Source: Streptomyces sp. PT12
Lineage (GTDB): Bacteria; Actinomycetota; Actinomycetes; Streptomycetales; Streptomycetaceae
Assembly: GCF_003311645.1 (NCBI RefSeq)
Contig: NZ_QEST01000243.1
Location: 1-64,000, forward strand
Direction: 5' to 3'
DNA length: 64,000 bases
Below the pieces are notes generated by a model. It saw nothing but the letters and a program-made list of their open reading frames with translations, ran no database searches and was not told the DNA's origin. Below, in pieces: positions 32,766 to 41,760 of this stretch (the first letter of the stretch is position 1; each line of letters opens with the position of its first letter). The translations under genes and the position numbers were made by a program.

Positions 32766-33794
32766 ATGGGCCACGGCATGATCGCGACCGCCGTGCCCGA
32801 CGAGCCGCAACGCTGGGTGTGGGGCAGGTCGTTCGGCCGCGGCGAGCTGATCCTGGTCCCCGAGGCGATGGCGTTCTACGGCACGGGGCACCACCCCGTC
32901 ACGGGGCACGGCGTCGCCTACGAGACATCGAGTGGCTGCGCGCTCGGCGGCAGCGTGGAGGAGGCGATCCCGCACGGCCTGCTCGAGGTCGCCGAGCGTG
33001 ACGCGTTCCTGCTCACCTGGTACGGGCGGCTTCCGGTGCCCGAGACCGACCTGTCCACGGCCGCCGACCGCCGCGTCGGGCTGCTGGCCGCGGCGATCAC
33101 GGCGGAGAAGGGCTACCGGCCGCGGGCCTTCGACATGACGATGGAGCAGGGCATCCCCGCCGTCCTCGCGCTCGCCCTGGCGCCCGAGCGCGCCGGGGAC
33201 GGCGAGCCCGCGCTGCCGTGCGCGGCGGCGGCCCACCCCGACCCGGAGACGGCCCTGCGCAGCGCCCTGTACGAGGTCGGCCCCGGCGTCCCGCACGTCC
33301 GCCGCCGCTGGGCCGAGCCAGGGGCGGCGGAACGGGTCCGCCGCATGCTGGCGGACCCGTTCGAGGTGCGGATGCTGACCGGCCGCGTGCTCCTGCACGC
33401 CGCGCCCGAGGCGGCGGCCCGGCTCGGCTTCCTCACGGGAGCCGCGCCGAGCCGCCGGGTCGCCGACGTCGGCCGCCGGGAGCGGGGCGGCTTCGCCGCC
33501 GACGACCTGCGGGACAACGTCCACGAGGCGGTGGCCCGATACGCCGCGAGCGGCCTCGTCGGCCTCGTCGTCATCGTCGGCCTCGTCGTCGACCAGACGG
33601 CCGCCGAGCACAGGGCGGGCGGGCTGCGCTGCGTCAAGGTGCTGATCTCCGGGACGCTCCCGATGACGTTCGGCCACCGCAACCGCCGGGTGACCGGGCT
33701 GCCCAGGCTGCACCGGGTGCCCCACCTGCTGGGCCTGCGCGAGCGCCCGCTGACCGACGCCGAGATCAACCCCCACCCGCATCCGTTCCCCTGA
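32766..33794 (+). pseudogene. YcaO cyclodehydratase domain, N-terminally truncated
   Basis: A 342-residue frame encodes the C-terminal YcaO part of an azoline-forming TOMM cyclodehydratase: ETSSGCALGGSVEEAI and GLLEVAERDAFLLTWYGRL, then DQTAAEHRAGGLRCVKVL and LPMTFGHRNRR. The end is NPHPHPFP, the Pro-rich tail needed for cyclodehydratase activity. The N-terminal leader-binding and first YcaO segments are missing. A GLVGLVVIVGLVV insertion before VDQT comes from repeated GGCCTCGTC units. No precursor peptide or dehydrogenase gene is nearby, so it is probably a remnant. An intact short YcaO protein is less likely. Confidence 0.65.
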
Positions 33795-33801
33795 GGGCGC
33801 C

Positions 33802-35577
33802 TCAGCGCCAGGTGTCGTTCAGGGTGACGACCCCGCCCGGTGGCACGGTGGCGGTCCGGTTCCCGCCGCTCTCCCAGGTGACGCCGGTGGCCCCTTCGGC
33901 TCTGCGGATGTACTTGTACTGGAACGTGGTGCCGGCCGGAAGGGAGACGGCCGCGCGCCACACCGGGTAGGCGGCGGCGTCGAGGCGGACCGCCCGCTCG
34001 GGGTTCCAGTCGCCGAGCTGCGGCAGGTTGCCCGTGGCGTAGATGTGCTCGCCCGGCTGGGTGGTCGCGTTGACCTGGAACGCCGCTCCGGACTGCGGGA
34101 CGGGGTCGCCGCCGCCGTCGCAGGCGCGGGCTCCGGTGTGCAGGGCGAGCGCCGTGTCGGTGCCGAGGGTGGCCGTGAACCGGCCCGAGCCGTCGACCGT
34201 GACCGCCCGGTCGCCCTGCACGTCGCAGTAGGTGCCAGCGGCGAGCGAGGTCTGGAACGTTCGGGTCAGCGGGGCGCTCTCGTGGTTGATGGCGACAAAG
34301 CCCTGGCCGCCGCGGCCGAACGCGATGGCGTCGCCTCCGTTGTCCCACCAGTCGGTGACGGGCTGGCCCCGGGTGGCGTTGCGGAAGGCGACCATGGACT
34401 CGATCTCGGGCCAGGCGTGCTGGCACTTCCAGCCGTCCTGCCAACAGGCGTTCACCTGGCCGTTGTTGGGCGGGCCCGCGTCATGGTCGGTGAACTCGTA
34501 GCCCGAGTGGACATCGGGGGAGCCATAGGGCCAGGCCAGCATGAAGACATGGGCCAGGGTGTAGTCGGCGCCGCTCTTGTAGGTGAGGGTGGAGCCGTTG
34601 CGCTCGGTGTCGTGGTTGTCGACGAAGACGGCCGTGCCGTCGCTCGGCATATAGCCCCAGCCCTCGCCGAAGTTGCGCAGATAGGCCAGGTTCTCGCTCT
34701 CGAAGACGCGCTTGAGGTCGCGGCCGTAGCGGAACTCCTGCACGTCGCCCGTGCCGCGGTACTCGTCGGGCATGACCGCCTCGCCCGCGCCGTAGATCAC
34801 CTCCTGCTTCCAGTAGACGCCCGGGTCGGAAAGCCGCGAGCGGATGTCGGCGAGGTCGGCGGCCGGGATGTGCTTGACCGCGTCGATGCGGAAGCCCGCC
34901 ACGCCCATCGACAGCAGGTCGTTGAGATAGTCGGCGATGCGCTGGCGGACGTAGTCCTTGCCGGTGTTGAGGTCCGCGAGGCCCACCAGCTCGCAGTTCT
35001 GCACGTTGTACCGGTCGCCGTAGTTGTTCCCGATCTCGCGGCGGCAGCTGTTGAAGTCCCCGTCGCTGTAGGGCGCGGCCGGGTAGTCGTACTTGGTGTA
35101 GGAGGAGCCGCCCGTGCCGGTGCCCGAGCCCGCGGACATGTGGTTGACGACCGCGTCCACGATGACGCCGACGCCCGCGTCCCGGCACGTGCTGACCATG
35201 CTCTGGAACTGGGCGCGGTTGCCCAGGCGGCTGTTGATCTGGTAGCTGACCGGCTGGTAGGCCGTCCACCACTGGCCGCCCTGGATCTGCTCCTGCGGCG
35301 GCGAGACCTGCACCTGGCCGTAGCCCGCGGGGCCGAGGCGCTCGGTGCACTCGCGGGCGATCGAGTCGAACGTCCAGTTGAACAGGACGGCGGTGACGTC
35401 CTTGCCGCCGGGCGGGGCGGCCTGGGCGGGAGCGGCCGTCGTCAGGGCGACAACGGATCCGGCGACGGCCACCAGGCCCGCGAGGAGCGCGTGACCGATC
35501 CTGCGGATGCCGTTGCCTCGGCGGCCCGCGCTCCATGTTCTTCTCGCGTGTGAGGGTCTACGGGGACTGCTGCGCAC
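33802..35577 (-). CDS. secreted alpha-amylase, GH13 with C-terminal CBM20
   Basis: A 591-residue exported enzyme that cleaves alpha-1,4 links in starch. The signal peptide ends [14 protein letters not shown]. The GH13 core shows [10 protein letters not shown], nucleophile Asp in [10 protein letters not shown], general acid Glu in [10 protein letters not shown] and the third Asp in [10 protein letters not shown]. The last about 100 residues are a starch-binding CBM20 ([33 protein letters not shown]). GTG start at 35577 with GGAGG six bases upstream; a longer frame is not supported. CTTGCAG-type repeats lie upstream, as in maltose-regulated amylases. Confidence 0.92.
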   Translation of the reverse strand: MRSSPRRPSHARRTWSAGRRGNGIRRIGHALLAGLVAVAGSVVALTTAAPAQAAPPGGKDVTAVLFNWTFDSIARECTERLGPAGYGQVQVSPPQEQIQGGQWWTAYQPVSYQINSRLGNRAQFQSMVSTCRDAGVGVIVDAVVNHMSAGSGTGTGGSSYTKYDYPAAPYSDGDFNSCRREIGNNYGDRYNVQNCELVGLADLNTGKDYVRQRIADYLNDLLSMGVAGFRIDAVKHIPAADLADIRSRLSDPGVYWKQEVIYGAGEAVMPDEYRGTGDVQEFRYGRDLKRVFESENLAYLRNFGEGWGYMPSDGTAVFVDNHDTERNGSTLTYKSGADYTLAHVFMLAWPYGSPDVHSGYEFTDHDAGPPNNGQVNACWQDGWKCQHAWPEIESMVAFRNATRGQPVTDWWDNGGDAIAFGRGGQGFVAINHESAPLTRTFQTSLAAGTYCDVQGDRAVTVDGSGRFTATLGTDTALALHTGARACDGGGDPVPQSGAAFQVNATTQPGEHIYATGNLPQLGDWNPERAVRLDAAAYPVWRAAVSLPAGTTFQYKYIRRAEGATGVTWESGGNRTATVPPGGVVTLNDTWR

Positions 35578-35660
35578 GTACGCCTCCAGGGGGAGAGGGA
35601 GTGTCACACCGATACCAGGGCAACGCGCCGTGCCTGTGGTGCCGCAGAACCAGGGCGGTT

Positions 35661-35671
35661 CTTGCAGCAAG
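35661..35671. promoter_or_regulatory. CTTGCAG-type operator, site 1
   Basis: CTTGCAGCAAG about 84 bp before the amylase start, within the longer GTTCTTGCAG block. CTTGCAG/CTTGCAA elements are known as MalR (Reg1) targets in Streptomyces amylase promoters. The same 10-bp block GTTCTTGCAG recurs inverted at site 2. Confidence 0.5.
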
Positions 35672-35763
35672 TGATTTCATGGGGGACCGTAGAACCGGCC
35701 CGGGTGTCGGTCAAGGCTTCGCGCAGAACCCGTGGTCCTCGTGGTCGAAAGCCCGAAAGGGCT

Positions 35764-35778
35764 CCTGCAAGAACTTGC
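35764..35778. promoter_or_regulatory. CTTGCAG-type operator, site 2
   Basis: CCTGCAAGAACTTGC; on the amylase strand this reads GCAAGTTCTTGCAGG. It shares GTTCTTGCAG with site 1 in inverted orientation, 187 bp before the amylase start. Assigned by similarity to maltose-responsive operators only. Confidence 0.45.
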
Positions 35779-35813
35779 CGCCCGGGTGCTTCCCACGACC
35801 GCGTGAAACGGTT

Positions 35814-35877
35814 CCGCCACCCTTGACGCCCGCCACCCTTGACGCCCGCCACCCTTGACGCCCGCCACCCTTGACGC
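35814..35877. repeat. four perfect 16-bp tandem units
   Basis: CCGCCACCCTTGACGC is repeated four times without mismatch between the divergent amylase and NB-ARC genes. Each unit carries a TTGAC that could mimic a -35 element. No spacers separate the units, so it is not CRISPR. Confidence 0.92.
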
Positions 35878-35992
35878 CCGCCGCCCACCCGAGCGGTGCC
35901 CGTCCCGAAGGGCCCTTGCCCCCGAGCGGAGTGAGGAGGCATAACCTACAGAGGAGTTCCTGAAGCGAGAGCGGCAGTGGCGCCGGTCGTGG

Positions 35993-38194
35993 GTGACGGG
36001 GGTGGCGATGGGCAGCGAGTCCGGGGGCGGTGCCGGGGAGCCGCGGGCGCGGGACGTCCGCAACGAGGCGTCGGGCGTTCACACGGGGGCGCTGACCCAG
36101 GTGGGCGTCGTGCACGGCGATGTCGTCACGACGGTGACCCGCCCGCCGCTCAGGCGTCCCGCGCAGGTGCCTCCCAGCACCCGGTGGTGGGTGAACCGCT
36201 CGGGGGCGCTGGACGAGTGGCGGCGTTGGCTGGACGGGACGGCCACGCGCCCCGCCGTGGCGGTGCTCAGCGGGATGCACGGCGTCGGCAAGAGCGAGCT
36301 CGCGCGCCGCATGGCGGAGGAGGCCGAGGGCCGGTTCGCCGGGGGGCAGCTCTATGTGGACCTGAGCCGCTGGCGGGACACGGCGGGGCGCGTGGATGTC
36401 TCGGGCGCCCTGCGCGGGTGCCTGCGCTCCCTCGGGGTCGACGAGGGGTTCCTGCCCGCCGAGCTGCCCGACCTGGTCAACGACTTCCGCACCCGCACCG
36501 AAGGGCAGAGCGTCCTGGTCGTCGTGGAGGAGGCGACGGAGCCCGCCGAGGTCAGGCCGTTCATCCCCAAGGCCGAGGGCAGCGTGGTCGTCGCCGTGAG
36601 CGACGGCAGGCTCGCCGAGCTGGTCGTCATCGACGGCGCCCACTCCCTTCCTGTGGATCCGCTGGACGCGCCCGACGCCCTCGGCCTGCTGACCGCCCGC
36701 TGCGGCGAGGAGGCCATCGCCGCGGAGCGCGAGGCGGCGGAGCTGCTGATCTCCTGGTGCGGCGGGCTGCCCCTGGCGCTCGGGGTCGTCGCGGGTCAGC
36801 TGGCGCTCCACACGGACCAGTCGCTCTCGGACCTGGTGAGCGACCTCGAGGACGAACGCGCCCGGCTTGACGGGTTCTTCGCGGGGCAGACTCGGAGCGT
36901 GGCCGCCGCTCTGACGCTCGCTTACCAGGCATTAGCCCAGGAGTCCCAGCTGCTCTACCGGCGGCTCGCGCTGTTCCCTGGCGACGTCTTCGACGCCGAT
37001 CTCGCCGCCGTCGTCGCCGAGGTGCCCAGGGCCACCGCGCGGAAGCTGCTGCGCGCGCTCCACGACAGCAGCCTGCTGACCGCCGACGACACCCCGGGCC
37101 GTTACCGCTTCCACGCGCTGGTGCGGCTGCACGCCGCGCGCCTCGCCGCCCAGGACCCGGAGGCCGAGCAGGAGGCCCTGGCGCTGCGCGTGACGCGGCG
37201 TTATGCGCGATGGACCGCGTGCGCGGACCGGGCGCTGATGGGGGACAGGCTGCGGATCTCCCCGCACGACGACCTGCCGAGCGGCGCCGACGACCCGTTC
37301 GGCGGCGCGAAAGGCAAGCGGGAAGCCCTCGCTTGGCTGAGCGCGGAGCGCGCCAACGCGCTCGCCGTGCTGCGCGCGGCGGTGGCGCGGGGGTTCTTCG
37401 CCGAGGCATGGCGGATGGCCGAGGCCCTCAGCGCCCTCTACCTGCACCACCGTCATGTCCGCGACTGGATCGAGTCGGCCGAGCTGGGAATCGTTGCCGC
37501 GTCGCGCGACGGGGAAGGGGGCAACGCGGCGGCCCGTGCCCGGCTGCGGTCCCTGCTGTCGCGGCCCCTGCTCGACCTCGGCGAAGTGGCCCGCGCGCGG
37601 GCCGAGTTGGAGACCGCCGTCGCGGAGGCCGACACCACGGACAACCTGCTGCTCCGGGCGTCCGTGCGGGAGTTCCATGGGCGGCTGTGGGAGGCCGACG
37701 ACCCGGCGCGGGCCATCGCGCTCTTCCGGCAGTGCGCCGAGCTGAGCGAGCGGGCCGGTTCCCGGCGCGGCGTGGCGATCGCCCTCTTCTTCACCGGCTG
37801 CGCCGAGACCGCCGACGGCCGCCCAGGCGACGCGCTGTCCACCCTGGCCTCGGCGCTGCGCCTGCTCGTGGACGAGGAGACCGGCGCGGGCGACCGGCGG
37901 ATGGGCGGGCGGGTGCGGGTGGCCATGGGCATGGCCCACCGGGCCGAGGGGCGGACGGCCCAGGCCAGGGCCGCGCTCGTCCAAGGCGCCGATGACCTCG
38001 AGGCCGTGGAGGCCCCGCACTACGAGCTGCCCGCGCGCCGGGCCCTCGCCGAGATCGCCGAGGCGGAGGGCGACACCGCCGCGCTCCGCGCGCACCTTCG
38101 CCGCGCCCTTGAGATCACCGAGGCCGGTGGCGGCCCCGAGGCCGCGGCCCTGCGGGCGCGCCTCGACGCGCTGCTCGGCGAGGGCGGCGGCTGA
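35993..38194 (+). CDS. NB-ARC/TPR STAND protein (AfsR-like without SARP domain)
   Basis: A 733-residue signal-transduction ATPase. The short N-terminus carries the motif RNEASGVHTGALTQVGVVHG, found ahead of actinobacterial NB-ARC modules. Walker A is GMHGVGKSELAR (about 94-105), Walker B-like VLVVVEEA, and the GLPLAL motif is WCGGLPLALGV at about 260. From about residue 440 the protein is alpha-helical TPR repeats (SALYLHHRHVRDWI, ALFRQCAELSERAGSRRG, AEGRTAQARAALVQGADDL). No DNA-binding domain is present. Leu codon 314 (36932-36934) is TTA, hinting at bldA control. The start is either GTG 35993 or ATG 36008. Confidence 0.82.
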   Translation: MTGVAMGSESGGGAGEPRARDVRNEASGVHTGALTQVGVVHGDVVTTVTRPPLRRPAQVPPSTRWWVNRSGALDEWRRWLDGTATRPAVAVLSGMHGVGKSELARRMAEEAEGRFAGGQLYVDLSRWRDTAGRVDVSGALRGCLRSLGVDEGFLPAELPDLVNDFRTRTEGQSVLVVVEEATEPAEVRPFIPKAEGSVVVAVSDGRLAELVVIDGAHSLPVDPLDAPDALGLLTARCGEEAIAAEREAAELLISWCGGLPLALGVVAGQLALHTDQSLSDLVSDLEDERARLDGFFAGQTRSVAAALTLAYQALAQESQLLYRRLALFPGDVFDADLAAVVAEVPRATARKLLRALHDSSLLTADDTPGRYRFHALVRLHAARLAAQDPEAEQEALALRVTRRYARWTACADRALMGDRLRISPHDDLPSGADDPFGGAKGKREALAWLSAERANALAVLRAAVARGFFAEAWRMAEALSALYLHHRHVRDWIESAELGIVAASRDGEGGNAAARARLRSLLSRPLLDLGEVARARAELETAVAEADTTDNLLLRASVREFHGRLWEADDPARAIALFRQCAELSERAGSRRGVAIALFFTGCAETADGRPGDALSTLASALRLLVDEETGAGDRRMGGRVRVAMGMAHRAEGRTAQARAALVQGADDLEAVEAPHYELPARRALAEIAEAEGDTAALRAHLRRALEITEAGGGPEAAALRARLDALLGEGGG

Positions 38195-38227
38195 GCGTTC
38201 GCCCGACGCGCCCGGGCCCCGCGCCCC

Positions 38228-39916
38228 TCAGCGCGCGGGCCAGGGGCGCAGGGTCACCTCGGCCGAACGCTCCCCGACCCGCAGCACGAAGACGCCATCG
38301 GCCGGGATGCCCGCGCGAAGGCAGGCGTACCCGATCGCCGCGACCAGCCGCGGCTGCGCCAGGGCGCCCGTCACGCCCGCCATGTCCGCCAAGACCCGCT
38401 GCCCGTCGGGCCAGCCGAGCAGCACGCCGTCCGCGAGGGCCACGGCCGCGACGCGGCAGAACGGGTGGCGCCGCAGCACGTCCCCGATCCGCCGCTCGGC
38501 CTCGTCGGGCGAACGGTGCGCCGCGTCGACGGTGAGCACGGACGCGCTCTCCGCCCAGGACCGTTCGGGGCCCGTCGCCTCGCTCGCCAGATGGCTGAAG
38601 CACCGCGCGGAATCGGGGCGTTCGGGCCGTGAGGCCACCGGGTGGCGGCGCACGTCGACGACCCAGGCGCCCTCCTCCCGCGCGAGCCGGGTGACGACCA
38701 CCTCGGCGATGCTCTCCGAGCGCTCGGGCTCGGGAGCGGGAAACGGGCGCGCGGCCGCCACCGGCAGCGGCGGCTCGGCGAGTTCGAGCAGGTCGTAGAC
38801 GGCCGAGCGCAGGCGGGGCAGCGAGCGGCCCGGCTCGTGGAACGCCCCCCGGACGACATCCTCGTACTGTTGGAGCCGATGCCGCTGAGACGCCTCCTCG
38901 ATCTGCTCGCGCATCCCCTTGCCGGGATCGAGCGGTGGCGCGGCCCTGCCGAGCGCGGCCATCGCCGTTCCCGGCACCGACTCCCGGCCGAACGCGGCCA
39001 GCAGCAGCGGCTTTCCCGCCGCCGCCGCGTAGAGCGAGAGCGAGCCGTGGTCGCCCACCACCACGTCGGCCGCGGCCAGGGCCGCCTGCCACCCGGCGAA
39101 CGGCGGGATCAGGATGAGCCCCGCGTCCAGGGCGTCCCGCTGGATCGTGCGCAGCTGCCACGGGCTGTGGCCGAACCACACGTTCGGGTGCAGCGTCGCG
39201 GCCACCCGGTACTCGTCGAGCGGCAGCTCGGCCAGCAGGCGGCGGGGAAGCTCCGGGGCGCTGCCGATCAGCGACTCCCCGCCCCAGGTCGACGCCAGCA
39301 GGACCAGCCGGGGAACGCGCCCCTCGGGGAGCCCGAGGGCGCGCCGGTAACGGTCGCGCAGCGGCAGGCTGGCCAGCAGCCGGTCGTGGCACGGGTCGCC
39401 GACCACCACCGTCCGGTCGGCCAAGTCAGGCCGGACGCTGGCGAGTTGTTCGGTCTGGGCGGGGTGGGACACGGCGTACCAGGAGCGCTCGGGCGCCAGG
39501 AGCGAGGGCGGCACCACGCCGGAGAGCCGCCGCTCGGGGCCCCGGGCGTCCGGGACGAGCTTCTGGAACCCGATGCCGTGCGGCAGGATCAAAACGGGGG
39601 CGTCGACGTGGTCGAAGCGGGCGTTCTCGCTCGCGGTGATGACCAGGTCGGACGGCTGGTCGGTGGCGTTCTCCCAGGGGATGACGCGCACCCCGCTCGC
39701 CCGCAGGAGGTCGCCGACCCCCGCGTGGAACGCCGACGAGCGGTCCTGGCCGAAGGTCACCTCGACGCGTGGATCCCCTCCGAAGACGCCGGGGAGGACT
39801 TCGAGGAGGCGCGCGGTCGACGTCACCGTCCTCGCCACCGCGAGGACGGCGCGCTCGGTGGCGAACGTCTTCCACCGCGCCGCGGTGATGTCCGCGGGAG
39901 GGCCGCTACCGTTCAC
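38228..39916 (-). CDS. CDP-glycerol glycerophosphotransferase-like / GT-B protein
   Basis: A 562-residue cytosolic protein. The central part reads like a GT-B or TagB/TagF-type enzyme: HPNVWFGHSPWQLRTIQRD, then ADVVVGDHGSLSLYAAAAGKPLLLAAFG, matching the donor-binding motif (DHGS...GKP) of CDP-glycerol transferases. The C-terminal 170 residues form a separate domain of unknown function (RRHPVASRPERPDSARCFSHL, ALADGVLLGWPDGQRVL). GTG start. It is convergent with the NB-ARC gene. Role in wall teichoic-acid-like polymer synthesis is possible; substrate unknown. Confidence 0.65.
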   Translation of the reverse strand: MNGSGPPADITAARWKTFATERAVLAVARTVTSTARLLEVLPGVFGGDPRVEVTFGQDRSSAFHAGVGDLLRASGVRVIPWENATDQPSDLVITASENARFDHVDAPVLILPHGIGFQKLVPDARGPERRLSGVVPPSLLAPERSWYAVSHPAQTEQLASVRPDLADRTVVVGDPCHDRLLASLPLRDRYRRALGLPEGRVPRLVLLASTWGGESLIGSAPELPRRLLAELPLDEYRVAATLHPNVWFGHSPWQLRTIQRDALDAGLILIPPFAGWQAALAAADVVVGDHGSLSLYAAAAGKPLLLAAFGRESVPGTAMAALGRAAPPLDPGKGMREQIEEASQRHRLQQYEDVVRGAFHEPGRSLPRLRSAVYDLLELAEPPLPVAAARPFPAPEPERSESIAEVVVTRLAREEGAWVVDVRRHPVASRPERPDSARCFSHLASEATGPERSWAESASVLTVDAAHRSPDEAERRIGDVLRRHPFCRVAAVALADGVLLGWPDGQRVLADMAGVTGALAQPRLVAAIGYACLRAGIPADGVFVLRVGERSAEVTLRPWPAR

Positions 39917-40104
39917 GCGACACCACAGGTCTCTCCCCGGACAACTGCCTCGATCATCCGTCTCGGTCGCCCTTCCGTCGGACGCGGGGAGAACGCCGCG
40001 GTCGCCCCGTTACACCGTAGAGCCTGGCGCGCCGCACCGTGGAGCCGCGCGGGGGAAAGGTCCGCTTGACCCGCACATCGGTGTGATGATTTCACGATAG
40101 GCGC

Positions 40105-40380
40105 ATGAAGGGCGACTGCCCTTTCCCACCCCTGGCCGATGCCCGCGTCACCGGTCAACGGCTACCGCTGCGCCCGCTGTTGGCGTTGACCACCGCCGCG
40201 TTCGTCACCTTTGCGACCGAGGCGCTGCCCGCGGGCGTGCTGCTGGCACCGGCCCTGCCCCACGGCGCGATCTCGATGGCCGAGACGACCGCGTCCCAGG
40301 GCTTGTTCGCGCCCATGCGGCGGATGCGCGGCACGCGCCGCTCGGCCAGAGGTCCCTCGTTCCCCGGGCCCCGCATGACC
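40105..40380 (+). pseudogene. MFS transporter N-terminal fragment
   Basis: The start LPLRPLLALTTAAFVTFATEALPAG is the first helix of a DHA1 MFS exporter (TETLPAG-type signature). Family resemblance is lost within about 40 codons, and the frame continues as low-complexity sequence. TTGACC at 40072-40077 and an A/T-richer stretch upstream may be its old promoter. Confidence 0.5.
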
Positions 40381-40529
40381 CCCCGTCAGCGCGCGGAGGC
40401 TGTGCACCGCGCGGGCGATGTGGGGAAGGCGCCGCCCTCCCGGCGCCTCGGGCGGGCGTCGCGCCCGTTCATCGTGAGGGGCGCGGCCGTGGCCGCCGAG
40501 GCGGGCCCCGGCAGGACGGTCGTCGTGGC

Positions 40530-40830
40530 GGAGCGCGGTCCTGAGCGCGCTGCGCGGCGGCACCCCGCGGCTGGCCACGCGGCCCACAGGCCGGATCCTC
40601 CCCGACCGCGACGAGCTGCGGCGCGGCACGGCCGCGATCATCGCCAGCTTCTTCGTCGCCAACGTCATCCGCTGATCCTCAACCTCCCGCTGGTCGGCAT
40701 CTGGGTGCGCATCGCCCGCATCCCCTACGGCCTGCTGGCCCCGATCGTGATCGTCTCGTGCCTGGCAGGCGCCTACACCGACCGGGCCAGCCTCTTCGAC
40801 GTCTGGAAGCGAGGGCTTAAGGGCCCGCGG
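40530..40830 (+). pseudogene. TctA tricarboxylate-transporter permease fragments
   Basis: Two frames together give parts of a TctA large permease. PDRDELRRGTAAIIASFFVANVI stops at 40674-40676; another frame then reads LILNLPLVGIWVRIARIPYGLL and CLAGAYTDRASLFDVWKRGL. The second stretch is the conserved late TctA region. Intervening helices and the rest of the tripartite system are missing. The remnant ends at the 3' side of the convergent TetR gene. Confidence 0.6.
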
Positions 40831-40848
40831 CATCGCCGACCGGTCCGC

Positions 40849-41577
40849 CTACGGCGCCTTCGGCCCCGGCGCGCCGGGGTAGGCGTCGAGCGCTTCGGCG
40901 GCGGACGCGATGATCCCGGGGATGCGGGCCTCCTCGATCCCCAGGAGCCGCAGGGAGCCGCGCACCACCGACGCGGCATAGGCGGACCGGCTCTCGTCGC
41001 CGCCCCACTGGCGCTGTGGCACGGCCGCCTCCACCAGGGCGAAGACGAGGTCGAGGTCGCGGGCCAGCAGGTCGGCGCGGTCGGGCCTGTGCATGGCGTC
41101 GAGCACCGCGCGGCCGAATCGGCGATAGGTGTCGCGCAGGCTGGCCTGGGCCGCGCGGGTGGGCTCGAAGTCGTGGGACACCAGCCCGGGCAAGTGGTAG
41201 ATGACATGGAGGTTGAGCCGGTCCCGCAGCAGGGTGTGCACGTCGTAGCGGACGAGCGCGCACATCCGGACCTCGGGCGTGAGGTCCGCCGCGTCAAGCC
41301 ACCGGGCGAGGGCGAGCGCGGGCGTGACGGTGCTGGACAGCAGGGACATGAGGATCGCCTGCTTGTCGGTGAAGTGGTAGTACAGCGTGGCCTGTCTGAC
41401 GCCCGCCGCGTCGGCGATCTGCCGCGTGCTCGTCGCCTCGTACCCCCGCGCGGCGAACAGCGCGGACGCCGCCGCGAGGATCTCGTCGCGCGTGCTGAGG
41501 CCGTTGTGCCGCTTGGGGGCGGCGCGCGGGCGTCCGGGGCCGCGGCGCGCGCCCTTGGCGTGCTCGGCATGCGGCAT
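40849..41577 (-). CDS. TetR-family transcriptional regulator
   Basis: A 242-residue repressor. The N-terminal HTH is RDEILAAASALFAARGYEAT, STRQIADAAGVRQATLYYHF; the rest is an all-helical ligand domain with a long C-terminal extension. The ATG at 41577 has GGAGGGAGGGACC upstream; an alternative upstream start is unsupported. Divergent from the isochorismatase-like gene, with two identical palindromes in the intergenic region that are probably its operators. TetR proteins with this context often control urea-amidolyase/UAAP genes. Confidence 0.88.
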   Translation of the reverse strand: MPHAEHAKGARRGPGRPRAAPKRHNGLSTRDEILAAASALFAARGYEATSTRQIADAAGVRQATLYYHFTDKQAILMSLLSSTVTPALALARWLDAADLTPEVRMCALVRYDVHTLLRDRLNLHVIYHLPGLVSHDFEPTRAAQASLRDTYRRFGRAVLDAMHRPDRADLLARDLDLVFALVEAAVPQRQWGGDESRSAYAASVVRGSLRLLGIEEARIPGIIASAAEALDAYPGAPGPKAP

Positions 41578-41651
41578 GGTCCCTCCCTCCGGGTCGCCGA
41601 CGGCGCGCGGGCACCGCGTCGGCGCGGTCACCGTACCAGAGGCCGCCCGGG

Positions 41652-41670
41652 TTTCTGTCGTTGACAGAAT
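41652..41670. promoter_or_regulatory. TetR-type operator copy 1
   Basis: TTTCTGTCGTTGACAGAAT: 7-bp arms TTCTGTC/GACAGAA around GTT. It is 75 bp from the TetR start and matches copy 2 over 18 bases. Confidence 0.75.
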
Positions 41671-41711
41671 TTACGCCCCGGTCATGCTCCGCCCGGCTTC
41701 CCCGGGTTAGG

Positions 41712-41730
41712 TTTCTGTCGTTGACAGAAA
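41712..41730. promoter_or_regulatory. TetR-type operator copy 2
   Basis: TTTCTGTCGTTGACAGAAA, a perfect 8-bp-arm palindrome, 60 bp after copy 1 and 30 bp before the isochorismatase-like start. Its TTGACA could serve as a -35 for that gene, so a bound repressor would block it. Confidence 0.75.
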
Positions 41731-41760
41731 TCAGCAAGCCGAGCGAGGGGATCCCTGCTC

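Noticed and set aside
35814-35877. Possible CRISPR array
   Set aside because: The four units are directly adjacent without spacers and no cas genes are nearby; it is a plain tandem repeat.
38642-40069. Long open frame on the plus strand opposite the glycerophosphotransferase-like gene
   Set aside because: Composition is Arg/Gly/His-rich shadow coding caused by high GC; no domain can be seen, whereas the minus-strand frame has recognisable motifs.
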